Assembly: GCF_030816715.1 (NCBI RefSeq)
Contig: NZ_JAUSYH010000001.1
Coordinates: 3,410,001 to 3,474,000, forward strand
Reading direction: 5' to 3'
From: Streptomyces achromogenes
GTDB taxonomy: Bacteria; Actinomycetota; Actinomycetes; Streptomycetales; Streptomycetaceae
Length of the DNA: 64,000 nt
The position numbers and the translations under genes are program-made. Positions within the stretch are counted from its first letter, which is position 1; every line of letters starts with the position of its first letter. The notes beneath the pieces were generated by a model that was not told the DNA's origin, ran no database searches, and saw only the letters and a list, made by a program, of their open reading frames with translations. Shown here piece by piece: positions 56,412-64,000 of the stretch.

Positions 56412-57301
56412 GACAGCGCCCTCCCCAGTGCTCGTCGGGCCAGTGCGGCGACGGTGCGCCGCAGGTGCAGTACGGCGGGTGGAAGTTCCGGCACGGAGCC
56501 GTCCACGCCGGGCGTCGGGTCGGGGATGCAGGCGGCGGCGACGTACTCGCCGAAGGCCGTGAGGGCCTCGGGGACGATCGTGCGGCCGTTGTCCCAGTCG
56601 ATCAGCCGGGCGACCCACTGCTCGGCCTCGAGCGGCCGCAGCGGCATCGGCGCTATGGCGCCCACCGCGCACCGGACCCCGCGCCGGGCGGGGTCGAGGA
56701 CCAGCGCCACGGAGGCCACCGCGCGTCCCGGACCGGTGCGGCCGGTGGCCTTCAGGAAGACCTGCGGGGCGTGCAGCAGGGGCACGCGCACGTACCCGAT
56801 GAGCTCGCCGCCGCGCAGCATCTCCATGCCGGCCAGCAGGTGCGACACCGGGACCTCCCGGCGGGCTCCGCCCGGGCCCGCGACGATCAGGGTCGCCTCC
56901 AGCGCGGCCAGCACGGGCAGCGCGTCGCCCGTGGGGGCGGCCGAGGCGACGTTGCCGCCCAGGGTGCCCGCGTTGCGGATCTGCGGCGGACCGGCGGCGC
57001 GGGCGGCCGCGGCGAGCGCCGGGATCAGGGCGGCGAAGTCGGGGCGGCCCATGCGCGCGTGGGTGAGTCCGGCGCCGAGCAGCGCGTGGCCGTCCTGGTA
57101 CTGCCAGCCGCGGATCTCGCTGATCCGGCCGAGGCCCACCAGCCCGGCGGGGCGCAGCTGACCCGAGTTCACGGCGGCCATGAGGTCGGTGCCGCCGGCC
57201 ACGGGGACGGCCGCGGGCATGGCCGCCAGGGCCGCCACGGCGTCGTCCAGTGTCGTGGGCAGCGTGACGGCCTGCGCCGCCTGCGGTGCGTGCGTGCTCA
57301 A
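56408..57301 (-). CDS. FAD-binding subunit of a xanthine dehydrogenase-type enzyme
   Basis: 297 aa. FAD-binding PCMH domain: PTTLDDAVAALAAM, PVAGGTDLMAAVNSG and NAGTLGGNVASAAPTGDALP, then the CO_deh_flav_C region near the end. First gene of the minus-strand operon FAD-FeS-Mo-61 aa. The start is uncertain: TTG 57301 (after GGAAGGGG) gives a family-typical length, while the open frame continues upstream to 57442. Confidence 0.82.
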   Translation of the reverse strand: MSTHAPQAAQAVTLPTTLDDAVAALAAMPAAVPVAGGTDLMAAVNSGQLRPAGLVGLGRISEIRGWQYQDGHALLGAGLTHARMGRPDFAALIPALAAAARAAGPPQIRNAGTLGGNVASAAPTGDALPVLAALEATLIVAGPGGARREVPVSHLLAGMEMLRGGELIGYVRVPLLHAPQVFLKATGRTGPGRAVASVALVLDPARRGVRCAVGAIAPMPLRPLEAEQWVARLIDWDNGRTIVPEALTAFGEYVAAACIPDPTPGVDGSVPELPPAVLHLRRTVAALARRALGRALS

Positions 57302-57335
57302 AACCGGCTGCCCCTTCCCGCTGCCCCACCTGGTC

Positions 57336-57362
57336 CCACCTGGTCCCACCTGTGAAGCCGTA
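57336..57362 (-). repeat. Tandem TGGTCCCACC repeats upstream of the FAD subunit
   Basis: TGGTCCCACC occurs twice head-to-tail before a third partial CCCACCTG, within 60 bp of the assigned start; likely slippage in the promoter or leader. Confidence 0.4.
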
Positions 57363-57548
57363 CGGTACGTGCTGACAGGGCGGACGTGGCAACTCTGGCA
57401 CATCTTCGCAACACCCGAGCGCGGGGGTCCGCTAGGAGGCATTCGCCCACCTCGTCACGGAGATGGTCCGTTTTCACACGGCATCACCGGTGCGCGCGAA
57501 TTGCCTCTCTTCGGTGACCCTGCCGGGGTTTCGGTGTGACGCCCCGGA

Positions 57549-59168
57549 TCACCGGTTCGGGGGCCGTCCCTCGAGGGGCCGCCCGAGGACGCCGGGGCGC
57601 CGCTGCCACGGCCGGGGTCCGCCCGGCGGGCGGTAGCCCACGCCCAGGGCGTCGAGCCGCGCGTAGTGGGCCCGCATCCGTCGCTCGAAGCCGGCGAAGT
57701 CCCGCTCCCGCGGGGCGGGCAGATCGCTCCAGGCGACCTCGGCGAAGGCCGCGAGCCGGGGGAAGGCCTGGTAGTCCACGCGCGCGTGGTCCTCCATCGC
57801 CTCGGTCCACAGGTTGGCCTGCGTGCCGAGCACGTGCCGCGCCTGTGCCGGCGTCAACTCCGTGGGAACGGGATCGAACCGATAGACGTCCTCCAGGGTG
57901 CGGACGTAGCCGATCGGCACGGGCTCGTCCGCGCCGGCCGCCTGCCGGTGGTCGAAGTACACCTGCTGCTCCGGGCACATCACCACGTCGTGCCCGGCCC
58001 GCGCGGCGGCGATCCCGCCCGCGTATCCGCGCCAGGAGGACACGGCCGCCCCGTCCGCGAGCCCGCCCTCCAGGATCTCGTCCCAGCCGATGAGCCGCCG
58101 CCCGCGCGTGGCGAGCCAGGTGTCGAAGTGGCGGACGAACCAGGACTGCAGCTGGTCCTCGTCCGCGAGGCCGAGTTCGGCGATGCGGGCCTGCGCGGCC
58201 GGTGAGAGCCGCCACTGCTCCTTGGGGCATTCGTCACCCCCGACGTGGACGAACTCCGAGGGGAACAGTTCCAGCACCTCCTCGAAGACCCCCTCGTAGA
58301 AGCGCAGGGTGTGGTCGGTGGGGGCGAGGACGTTCGGGTTGACGCCCCAGGTGTCCCAGACGGCGAGGGCGGTGGTGTCGACGACGTCGGTGTTGCCGAG
58401 TTCGGGGTACGCGGCGATCGCGGCCTGCGAGTGGCCGGGCACGTCGATCTCGGGGACGACGGTGATGTGCCGCTGCGCCGCGTACGCGACGATCTCCCGA
58501 ATGTCGTCCTGGGTGTAGAAGCCGCCGTGCGGCTTGTCCTCCCACAGCGGCGAGGCGCGATGGCCGATCTTCGTGCGGGCCCGCCAGGAGCCGACCTCGG
58601 TGAGCCGGGGGTGCCGGCGGATCTCGATCCGCCAGCCCTGGTCGTCCGTCAGATGGAAGTGGAAGACGTTGAGTTTGTGCGCCGCCATCAGGTCCAGGCA
58701 GCGCAGGACGCCGTCCTTGGGCATGAAGTGCCGGGCGACGTCGAGCATGAGGCCGCGCCAGCGGAACCGGGGGGCGTCCGCGATGGTCTGGTGCGCGACG
58801 CCGTACCTGGTCCCGGGCCGGACGGGGGCGCGCCGGAAGGCTTCCGGACCGAGGAGCTGCCGGAGCGTCTGGGCGCCCCAGAAGACGCCGGCGGGGCCCC
58901 CGCCGCGGATCTCGACGCCCCGGTTCGCGACGACGCTCAGCCGGTACGCCTCGGGCTCCAGCGTGTCGTCCAGGCACAGCCGTACGCCGCCGGGCGCGTC
59001 CCGCGGTCCTGGCCGCAGGGTCAGGCCGAGCGCCGCGCCGAGCGTGGCGCGCAGCCAGCGTTCGGTGGTCTCCGTGCCGGGGGCCGCCCACAGGGTGGTG
59101 TCGTCGTCGAACAGGACACCGCAGCGCATGGGGCCCTCGACGGTGCGGGGCGCGGGGACGAGATCCAT
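57549..59168 (-). CDS. Beta-N-acetylhexosaminidase (GH20)
   Basis: 539 aa. GH20 catalytic motif VHVGGDECPKEQW with the Asp-Glu pair, plus HFHLTDDQGWRIEI and VPEIDVPGHSQAAIAAYPE. An N-terminal GH20b-like domain precedes the barrel. No signal peptide is apparent, so it is probably cytosolic and releases GlcNAc from imported chitobiose-like disaccharides. An ATG at 59168 or GTG at 59180 fits; a dre-like site lies 126 bp upstream. Confidence 0.88.
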   Translation of the reverse strand: MDLVPAPRTVEGPMRCGVLFDDDTTLWAAPGTETTERWLRATLGAALGLTLRPGPRDAPGGVRLCLDDTLEPEAYRLSVVANRGVEIRGGGPAGVFWGAQTLRQLLGPEAFRRAPVRPGTRYGVAHQTIADAPRFRWRGLMLDVARHFMPKDGVLRCLDLMAAHKLNVFHFHLTDDQGWRIEIRRHPRLTEVGSWRARTKIGHRASPLWEDKPHGGFYTQDDIREIVAYAAQRHITVVPEIDVPGHSQAAIAAYPELGNTDVVDTTALAVWDTWGVNPNVLAPTDHTLRFYEGVFEEVLELFPSEFVHVGGDECPKEQWRLSPAAQARIAELGLADEDQLQSWFVRHFDTWLATRGRRLIGWDEILEGGLADGAAVSSWRGYAGGIAAARAGHDVVMCPEQQVYFDHRQAAGADEPVPIGYVRTLEDVYRFDPVPTELTPAQARHVLGTQANLWTEAMEDHARVDYQAFPRLAAFAEVAWSDLPAPRERDFAGFERRMRAHYARLDALGVGYRPPGGPRPWQRRPGVLGRPLEGRPPNR

Positions 59169-59293
59169 CGCAGACGTCACGTCAGTCCAGTCCAGTCCGT
59201 TCAGGGGCTCCGGAACCGTTCTCGCACCGCTTCGCACGACACGCCGGAGGCTCACGACACACCGGAGGCTAGGGCCGGGAGATCACCCCGACA

Positions 59294-59309
59294 AGAGGTC
59301 TGGACCAAT
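59294..59309. promoter_or_regulatory. dre-like DasR site of the GH20 gene
   Basis: AGAGGTCTGGACCAAT: the GGTCTRGACC core with A/T flanks agrees with the DasR consensus, about 126 bp upstream of the hexosaminidase start. Links this gene to the nag sites at 13-15 kb. Confidence 0.7.
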
Positions 59310-59362
59310 CTGGGACGTCCCGGGACGCCGGGCGCACCCCGTGCGGCACCGCACACGCCGAA

Positions 59363-59399
59363 AGCCCCCGGGGCGCGCCGAAACGCGCCCTCAGGGGCT
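59363..59399. terminator. Terminator of the DUF3039 gene
   Basis: AGCCCC-CG-GGGCGCG pairs with CGCGCCC-TC-AGGGGCT around CCGAAA with a two-base internal loop, just after the stop at 59416 on the minus strand. Confidence 0.7.
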
Positions 59400-59415
59400 C
59401 TGGAAGCTCCGCGGG

Positions 59416-59715
59416 CTACTTCTTGTCGCCGCCCTTGCCCTTGTCGTCCCCGCCGCCCGCCATGGACTCGAAGATCTCCTTGCACATGGGGCACACCGGA
59501 TACTTCTTCGGGTCGCGACCCGGCACCCAGACCTTGCCGCACAGCGCCACGACGGGCGTCCCGTCGAGGGCGCTCGCCATGATCTTGTCCTTCTGGACGT
59601 AGTGGGCGAAGCGCTCGTGGTCCCCGTCGCCGTGCGACACCTGCGGCGTCGGCTCCACGAGGGTCCCCGTCCCCGTGCCTCGCTGGGGCTGGGTCTCAGG
59701 CTCAAGAGTGCTCAT
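59416..59715 (-). CDS. DUF3039 protein
   Basis: 99 aa. FAHYVQKDKIMASALDGTPVVALCGKVW and PVCPMCKEIFESM, with three Cys near the C-terminus (CG..C..C), are typical of DUF3039, a probable zinc-binding small actinobacterial protein. Conserved near murA. ATG at 59715. Confidence 0.88.
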   Translation of the reverse strand: MSTLEPETQPQRGTGTGTLVEPTPQVSHGDGDHERFAHYVQKDKIMASALDGTPVVALCGKVWVPGRDPKKYPVCPMCKEIFESMAGGGDDKGKGGDKK

Positions 59716-59757
59716 GGCGCCAAGCGTACTGAAGCCGGGCCGGGATGCTCACGCGCA

Positions 59758-60330
59758 TCAGTTCAGCGAGGCGTCGTCCGGATAGGTCGCGACCATCGCG
59801 AGGTCGCTGCGTTGGCGGCGCAGCACCTCGCGCCAGAGCCGCTCGGGGGACGGCGAGGAGACGTCGCCGGGCTCGGACTCCACGACGTACCAGGCGCCCT
59901 CCACGAGCTCGTCCTCCAGCTGGCCGGGCCCCCAGCCCGCGTACCCGGCGAAGATCCGCAGGGAGCCGAGCGCCGCGGCGAGGAGTTCCGGCGGGGCCTC
60001 CAGGTCGACGAGGCCGATCGCGCCGTGCACCCTGCGCCAGCCGAGCGGGGCGCCGTCGACGGCCGCGCCGCCCGGGATGACGGCGATCCCGAGGGCCGAG
60101 TCGAGGGACACCGGCCCGCCCTGGAAGACGACTCCGGGTTCGCCCGCGAGCTCCGCCCAGTCCTCCAGGATGTCGCTGACGCCCACCGGGGTGGGCCGGT
60201 TGAGGACGACGCCGAGTGAGCCCTCCTCGTCGTGGTCGAGGAGGAGCACCACCGCACGGTCGAAGTTCGGGTCCGCCAGGGCGGGCGTGGCCACGAGCAG
60301 CCGCCCTGTGAGCGAGGACACCTCGGTCAT
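59758..60330 (-). CDS. YqgE/AlgH family protein
   Basis: 190 aa. SLTGRLLVATPALADPNFDRAVVLLLDHDEEGSLGVVLNR is the signature; GGPVSLDSALGIAVIPGG and IFAGYAGWGPGQLEDE also match. Function unknown; about the family length. ATG 60330, with ATG 60339 an alternative. Confidence 0.9.
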   Translation of the reverse strand: MTEVSSLTGRLLVATPALADPNFDRAVVLLLDHDEEGSLGVVLNRPTPVGVSDILEDWAELAGEPGVVFQGGPVSLDSALGIAVIPGGAAVDGAPLGWRRVHGAIGLVDLEAPPELLAAALGSLRIFAGYAGWGPGQLEDELVEGAWYVVESEPGDVSSPSPERLWREVLRRQRSDLAMVATYPDDASLN

Positions 60331-60674
60331 GCCAGACATGATCCCGCATCTTCCCGCGGAGTGGGGAGGCAACGCGGGGGGCGAGAGCGCGCGCGGCGGA
60401 ACGAGGAGGTGCGGGCCGGTGGGACGTCGGCCGAGGGGCGGCGGGGAGCCGGACCGGCGCACGGACGCGGACCGGGCGCACGCGCCGCACGGACGGGCGA
60501 CGGTGACCTTGTGTGCCCGCCGGGGAACCGTACGTGTTGTGACACAGCCATGACGATCCTGAGGCGTCCTCGGGCTTACGGCGCAGGGGCCGACGGCGAT
60601 TACTCTGTTTCATCTGGCCCTGCCCCCACCCCAACGGCCCTGCCCTGATCCACCATCCATGGAACGCGAGACAC

Positions 60675-62021
60675 ATGACCGTCAACGGCTCTGACGACGT
60701 ACTGCTTGTCCACGGCGGCACCCCGCTCGAGGGCGAGATCCGGGTCCGCGGTGCGAAGAACCTCGTACCCAAGGCCATGGTCGCCGCCCTGCTGGGCAGT
60801 GAGCCGAGCCGGCTGCGCAACGTTCCGGACATCCGTGACGTGCGGGTCGTGCGCGGTCTGCTGCAACTGCACGGGGTGACGGTCCGTCCGGGCGAGGAGC
60901 CGGGCGAGCTGGTGCTCGACCCGACCTACGTCGAGAGCGCCAACGTCGCCGACATCGACGCCCACGCGGGCTCCAGCCGCATCCCGATCCTCCTCTGCGG
61001 TCCGCTGCTGCACCGTCTCGGCCACGCCTTCATTCCCGGCCTCGGCGGGTGCGACATCGGCGGGCGGCCCATCGACTTCCACTTCGAGGTGCTGCGGCAG
61101 TTCGGCGCGACGATCGAGAAGCGCGAGGACGGGCAGTACCTGGAGGCGCCGCGGCGGCTGCGCGGCACGAAGATCCGGCTGCCGTACCCGTCGGTCGGCG
61201 CGACCGAGCAGGTTCTGCTGACGGCCGTCCTGGCGGAGGGCGTCACCGAGCTCTCGAACGCGGCCGTGGAGCCGGAGATCGAGGACCTCATCTGCGTGCT
61301 GCAGAAGATGGGCGCCATCATCGCGATGGACACCGACCGCACCATCCGCGTCACCGGCGTCGACAAGCTCGGCGGCTACAACCACGCCGCCCTGTCGGAC
61401 CGTCTGGAGGCCGCGTCCTGGGCGTCGGCGGCGCTGGCGACCGAGGGCAACATCTACGTCCGCGGGGCCCAGCAGCGCTCGATGATGACGTTCCTGAACA
61501 CCTACCGCAAGGTCGGCGGCGCCTTCGAGATCGACGACGAGGGCATCCGCTTCTGGCACCCCGGCGGCAACCTGAAGTCCATCGCCCTCGAGACGGACGT
61601 GCACCCCGGCTTCCAGACCGACTGGCAGCAGCCGCTGGTCGTCGCCCTCACCCAGGCCACCGGCCTGTCGATCGTCCACGAGACGGTCTACGAGTCCCGG
61701 CTGGGCTTCACCTCGGCGCTCAACCAGATGGGCGCCCACATCCAGCTCTACCGCGAGTGCCTCGGCGGCTCCGACTGCCGCTTCGGGCAGCGCAACTTCC
61801 TGCACTCCGCGGTCGTGTCGGGCCCCACGAAGCTCCAGGGCGCCGATCTGGTCATCCCCGACCTGCGCGGCGGCTTCTCGTACCTGATCGCCGCCCTCGC
61901 GGCCCAGGGCACCTCCCGCGTGCACGGCATCGACCTCATCAACCGCGGCTACGAGAACTTCATGGAGAAGCTGATGGAGCTCGGCGCGAAGGTGGAACTG
62001 CCGGGCAAGGCACTCGGCTAG
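60675..62021 (+). CDS. murA: UDP-N-acetylglucosamine 1-carboxyvinyltransferase
   Basis: 448 aa. First committed step of peptidoglycan precursor synthesis. The PEP-binding Cys is in LGGCDIGGRPIDFH (Cys126), so a fosfomycin-sensitive form is expected. VRGAKNLVPKAMVAALLG (UDP-GlcNAc site) and a C-terminal NRGYENFMEKLMELGA are present. ATG at 60675. Single upstream region between it and yqgE holds no further gene. Confidence 0.95.
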   Translation: MTVNGSDDVLLVHGGTPLEGEIRVRGAKNLVPKAMVAALLGSEPSRLRNVPDIRDVRVVRGLLQLHGVTVRPGEEPGELVLDPTYVESANVADIDAHAGSSRIPILLCGPLLHRLGHAFIPGLGGCDIGGRPIDFHFEVLRQFGATIEKREDGQYLEAPRRLRGTKIRLPYPSVGATEQVLLTAVLAEGVTELSNAAVEPEIEDLICVLQKMGAIIAMDTDRTIRVTGVDKLGGYNHAALSDRLEAASWASAALATEGNIYVRGAQQRSMMTFLNTYRKVGGAFEIDDEGIRFWHPGGNLKSIALETDVHPGFQTDWQQPLVVALTQATGLSIVHETVYESRLGFTSALNQMGAHIQLYRECLGGSDCRFGQRNFLHSAVVSGPTKLQGADLVIPDLRGGFSYLIAALAAQGTSRVHGIDLINRGYENFMEKLMELGAKVELPGKALG

Positions 62022-62058
62022 GTCACAGCGCCGGCCCGCGCGCCGTCCGGGTACGACG

Positions 62059-62090
62059 ATGGGGCGGCTCCCCCGGGGGAGCCGCCCCAT
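62059..62090. terminator. Bidirectional terminator between murA and hup
   Basis: Perfect 14-bp arms ATGGGGCGGCTCCC / GGGAGCCGCCCCAT with CCGG between, in the convergent gap. Confidence 0.88.
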
Positions 62091-62137
62091 TCGCGTTGCT
62101 GAGCCTCGTACGCAGATCCCGTCGCGTACGCGAAGGC

Positions 62138-62419
62138 CTACTTGCCCTTGGCGGCTTCCTTGAGCTTGCTGCCCGCGGACACCTTGACGCTGTAGCCGGC
62201 CGGGATCTGGATCGGGTCACCGGTCTGCGGGTTGCGCGCCGTGCGAGCGGCACGGTGGGTGCGCTCGAAGGTCAGGAAGCCGGGGATGGTGACCTTCTCG
62301 TCGCCCTTGGCGACGATCTCGCCGACGGTCTCGGCGAACGCGGCCAGAACGGCGTCGGCGTCCTTACGGGTCACCTCGGCGCGGTCGGCCAGCGCGGCCA
62401 CCAGCTCACTGCGGTTCAT
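62138..62419 (-). CDS. hup: Histone-like DNA-binding protein HU
   Basis: 93 aa, the normal size of the short HU form. MNRSELVAALADRAEVTRKDADAVL at the N-terminus, GFLTFERTHRAARTARNPQTG beta-arm with the RNPQTG tip and IPAGYSVKVSAGSKLKEAAKGK. Nucleoid protein. GGGAG precedes ATG 62419. Confidence 0.95.
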   Translation of the reverse strand: MNRSELVAALADRAEVTRKDADAVLAAFAETVGEIVAKGDEKVTIPGFLTFERTHRAARTARNPQTGDPIQIPAGYSVKVSAGSKLKEAAKGK

Positions 62420-62730
62420 GTTCTTACTCCCGTGTTCTTCTTGCCGTTGAGGCGTGCCACGCGGCAGAGCCGCCTGTGGGGCACAGCGAAGTCGTTGTGC
62501 TCGCGCCCAGGGACGCATCCTGCCCCTACCTGCGGCGGGAAAGCCAATCCGGCACCCGCTCGGAGTCGTGAGACAACCCTTGGGAGTCACACGAGAGCGC
62601 TTGGCTCGGGCGCAACCCTAGAGGGCCGTCCACGGCGCGACGTTCCACGACGCGCCGATGCGGGGGCCGTCGTGGCGATCGTCACAGACCGCCCCGGCCC
62701 CCGCGTGCTGCACGACAGAGCCTACAAAGG

Positions 62731-64000
62731 CTACGAGGCCGACGCCCCGGCGGCCTTGGCGGCCTCGCGCACCGCGCCGGCCACCGCGCCCGCGACCTTG
62801 TCGTTGAAGACGCTCGGGATGATGTAGTTCGCGTTGAGCTCGTCCTCGCTCACGACGTCCGCGAGGGCCTTCGCGGCCGCGAGCATCATCTCCGTGTTGA
62901 CGGTGCGGGACTGCGCGTCCAGCAGGCCGCGGAAGACGCCCGGGAAGACCAGCACGTTGTTGATCTGGTTGGGGAAGTCGGAGCGGCCGGTGGCCACGAC
63001 CGACGCCGTCTGGCGGGCGACCGCCGGGTCGACCTCGGGGTCGGGGTTCGCGAGCGCGAACACGATGGAACCCTCGGCCATCGCGGCCACGTCGTCGCCG
63101 TCGAGGACGTTCGGGGCGGAGACGCCGATGAAGACGTCCGCGCCGCGCACGGCCTCCTTCAGCGTGCCCGTGAGGCCCTCGGGGTTGGTGTTGTCGGCGA
63201 TCCAGCACAGCGCCGAGTCGGGGGCCGCGTCGACGAGGTCCGGGCGGCCCGCGTGGACCACGCCGTGGATGTCGGCGACGACCGCGTTCTTGACCCCGGC
63301 GGCGAGCAGCAGCTTGAGGATGGCCGTGCCGGCCGCGCCCGCGCCGGACATGACCACGCGCACGTCGCCGATGCCCTTGCCCACGACACGCAGGGCGTTG
63401 GTGAGGGAGGCGAGGACGACGATCGCGGTGCCGTGCTGGTCGTCGTGGAAGACGGGGATGTCGAGCGCCTCGCGCAGCCGGGCCTCGATCTCGAAGCAGC
63501 GGGGGGCGGAGATGTCCTCGAGGTTGATGCCCGCGAAGCCGGGGGCGATCGCCTTGACGATCTCGACGATGGCGTCGGTGTCCTGGGTGTCCAGGCACAG
63601 CGGCCAGGCGTCGATGCCGGCGAACCGCTTGAAGAGGGCCGCCTTGCCCTCCATGACGGGCAGCGCGGCCTTCGGGCCGATGTTGCCGAGGCCGAGCACG
63701 GCGGAACCGTCCGTCACGACCGCAACGGAGTTGCGCTTGATGGTGAGACGCCGGGCGTCCTCGGGGTTCTCGGCGATCGCCATGCAGACCCGGGCCACAC
63801 CCGGCGTGTAGATCATCGAGAGGTCGTCACGGTTGCGGATGGGGTGCTTGGACGCCATCTCGATCTTGCCGCCGAGGTGCATCAGGAACGTACGGTCGGA
63901 GACCTTGCCGAGGGTGACGCCCTCGATGCCGCGCAGCTGCTCGACGATCTCGTCGGCGTGGGAGGTGGAGGTGGCGGCGATGGTGACGTCGATGCGGAGC
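62731..64000 (-). CDS. NAD-dependent malic enzyme (5' end outside window)
   Basis: The C-terminal 423 residues are present; the reading frame stays open to the window edge. An ACT-like segment (TVTIDVTIAATSTSHADEIVEQLRG-type) precedes SDRTFLMHLGGKIEM. The malic domain shows RDDLSMIYTPGVARVC and DDQHGTAIVVLASLTNA; the NAD domain holds VVMSGAGAAGTAI and NPDPEV. Decarboxylates malate to pyruvate. The ACT domain suggests allosteric control. A start at 63882 would be wrong since the frame continues. Confidence 0.92.
   Translation of the reverse strand, partial: LRIDVTIAATSTSHADEIVEQLRGIEGVTLGKVSDRTFLMHLGGKIEMASKHPIRNRDDLSMIYTPGVARVCMAIAENPEDARRLTIKRNSVAVVTDGSAVLGLGNIGPKAALPVMEGKAALFKRFAGIDAWPLCLDTQDTDAIVEIVKAIAPGFAGINLEDISAPRCFEIEARLREALDIPVFHDDQHGTAIVVLASLTNALRVVGKGIGDVRVVMSGAGAAGTAILKLLLAAGVKNAVVADIHGVVHAGRPDLVDAAPDSALCWIADNTNPEGLTGTLKEAVRGADVFIGVSAPNVLDGDDVAAMAEGSIVFALANPDPEVDPAVARQTASVVATGRSDFPNQINNVLVFPGVFRGLLDAQSRTVNTEMMLAAAKALADVVSEDELNANYIIPSVFNDKVAGAVAGAVREAAKAAGASAS

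Noticed and set aside
56412..57401. Open frame fusing the FAD-subunit region to the 2Fe-2S subunit
   Set aside because: The residues upstream of GTG 56411 are low-complexity shadow of the FAD gene; a GTGA overlap gives a simpler three-gene operon.

Overview
The window is high-GC, GTG/TTG-start-rich actinobacterial chromosome, almost certainly Streptomyces. The diagnostic content is a DasR-controlled N-acetylglucosamine PTS (nagF, nagE1, nagE2), an SsgA-like sporulation protein (SsgG), a ClpS/DUF2017 pair, a DUF1707 protein, and the murA - HU - malic enzyme order. From memory this matches the S. coelicolor SCO2890s-SCO2951 region; no database was consulted. It is mostly conserved core chromosome, with one decayed integrative element and one decayed TnpB-type insertion as the clear accessory parts.

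Layout. 0.1-8 kb: GDSL hydrolase, a four-gene ABC-2 transporter/DUF1707 operon on the minus strand, and a large class A PBP. 8-12 kb: GroES-like protein, DUF3618 protein, peroxiredoxin, HNH protein, tRNA-Leu(UAG), rdgB, a lipoprotein, rph. 11.9-12.9 kb: TnpB remnant with two transposon-end-like hairpins. 12.9-16.1 kb: GlcNAc PTS with DasR operators. 16.2-25 kb: metallo-beta-lactamase-fold hydrolase, membrane-anchored MazF/PemK-like protein, cysM-cysO with a 31-codon Cys-ending leader ORF, pncA, pncB, clpS, DUF2017, amino-acid permease and mec. This resembles the Mycobacterium pncB-clpS-DUF2017-mec-cysO-cysM...rph-rdgB neighbourhood. 25-42.7 kb: secreted M6 protease, two RDD proteins, ssgG, FAD oxidase, TPR protein, hppD with an Lrp/AsnC regulator, Lon-like protease, IclR regulator, helicase, MFS exporter.

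42.9-47.1 kb: a decayed integrated plasmid-like element in tRNA-Cys(GCA). It holds two AT-rich cargo genes, an integrase pseudogene with several lesions, an excisionase, a truncated replication-protein end and a TAGCGG iteron-like array. It is bounded by a 17/19 imperfect repeat of the tRNA anticodon region. 47.2-64 kb: secreted GH78 rhamnosidase-like enzyme with two discoidin domains, SUKH-4 protein, a four-gene xanthine dehydrogenase-type operon with 4-nt GTGA overlaps, cytosolic GH20 hexosaminidase with a DasR-like site, DUF3039, YqgE/AlgH, murA, HU and the C-terminal part of a malic enzyme that runs out of the window.

How the genes work together. The three dre-like sites link amino-sugar import (nagE1/E2/F) to hexosaminidase-based release of GlcNAc, and MurA uses UDP-GlcNAc for peptidoglycan. 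CysM, CysO and Mec form a sulfur-carrier route to cysteine, with a Cys-codon-terminated leader ORF as a likely attenuator. HppD and the adjacent AsnC-type regulator handle tyrosine catabolism. No secondary-metabolite cluster or CRISPR array was seen.
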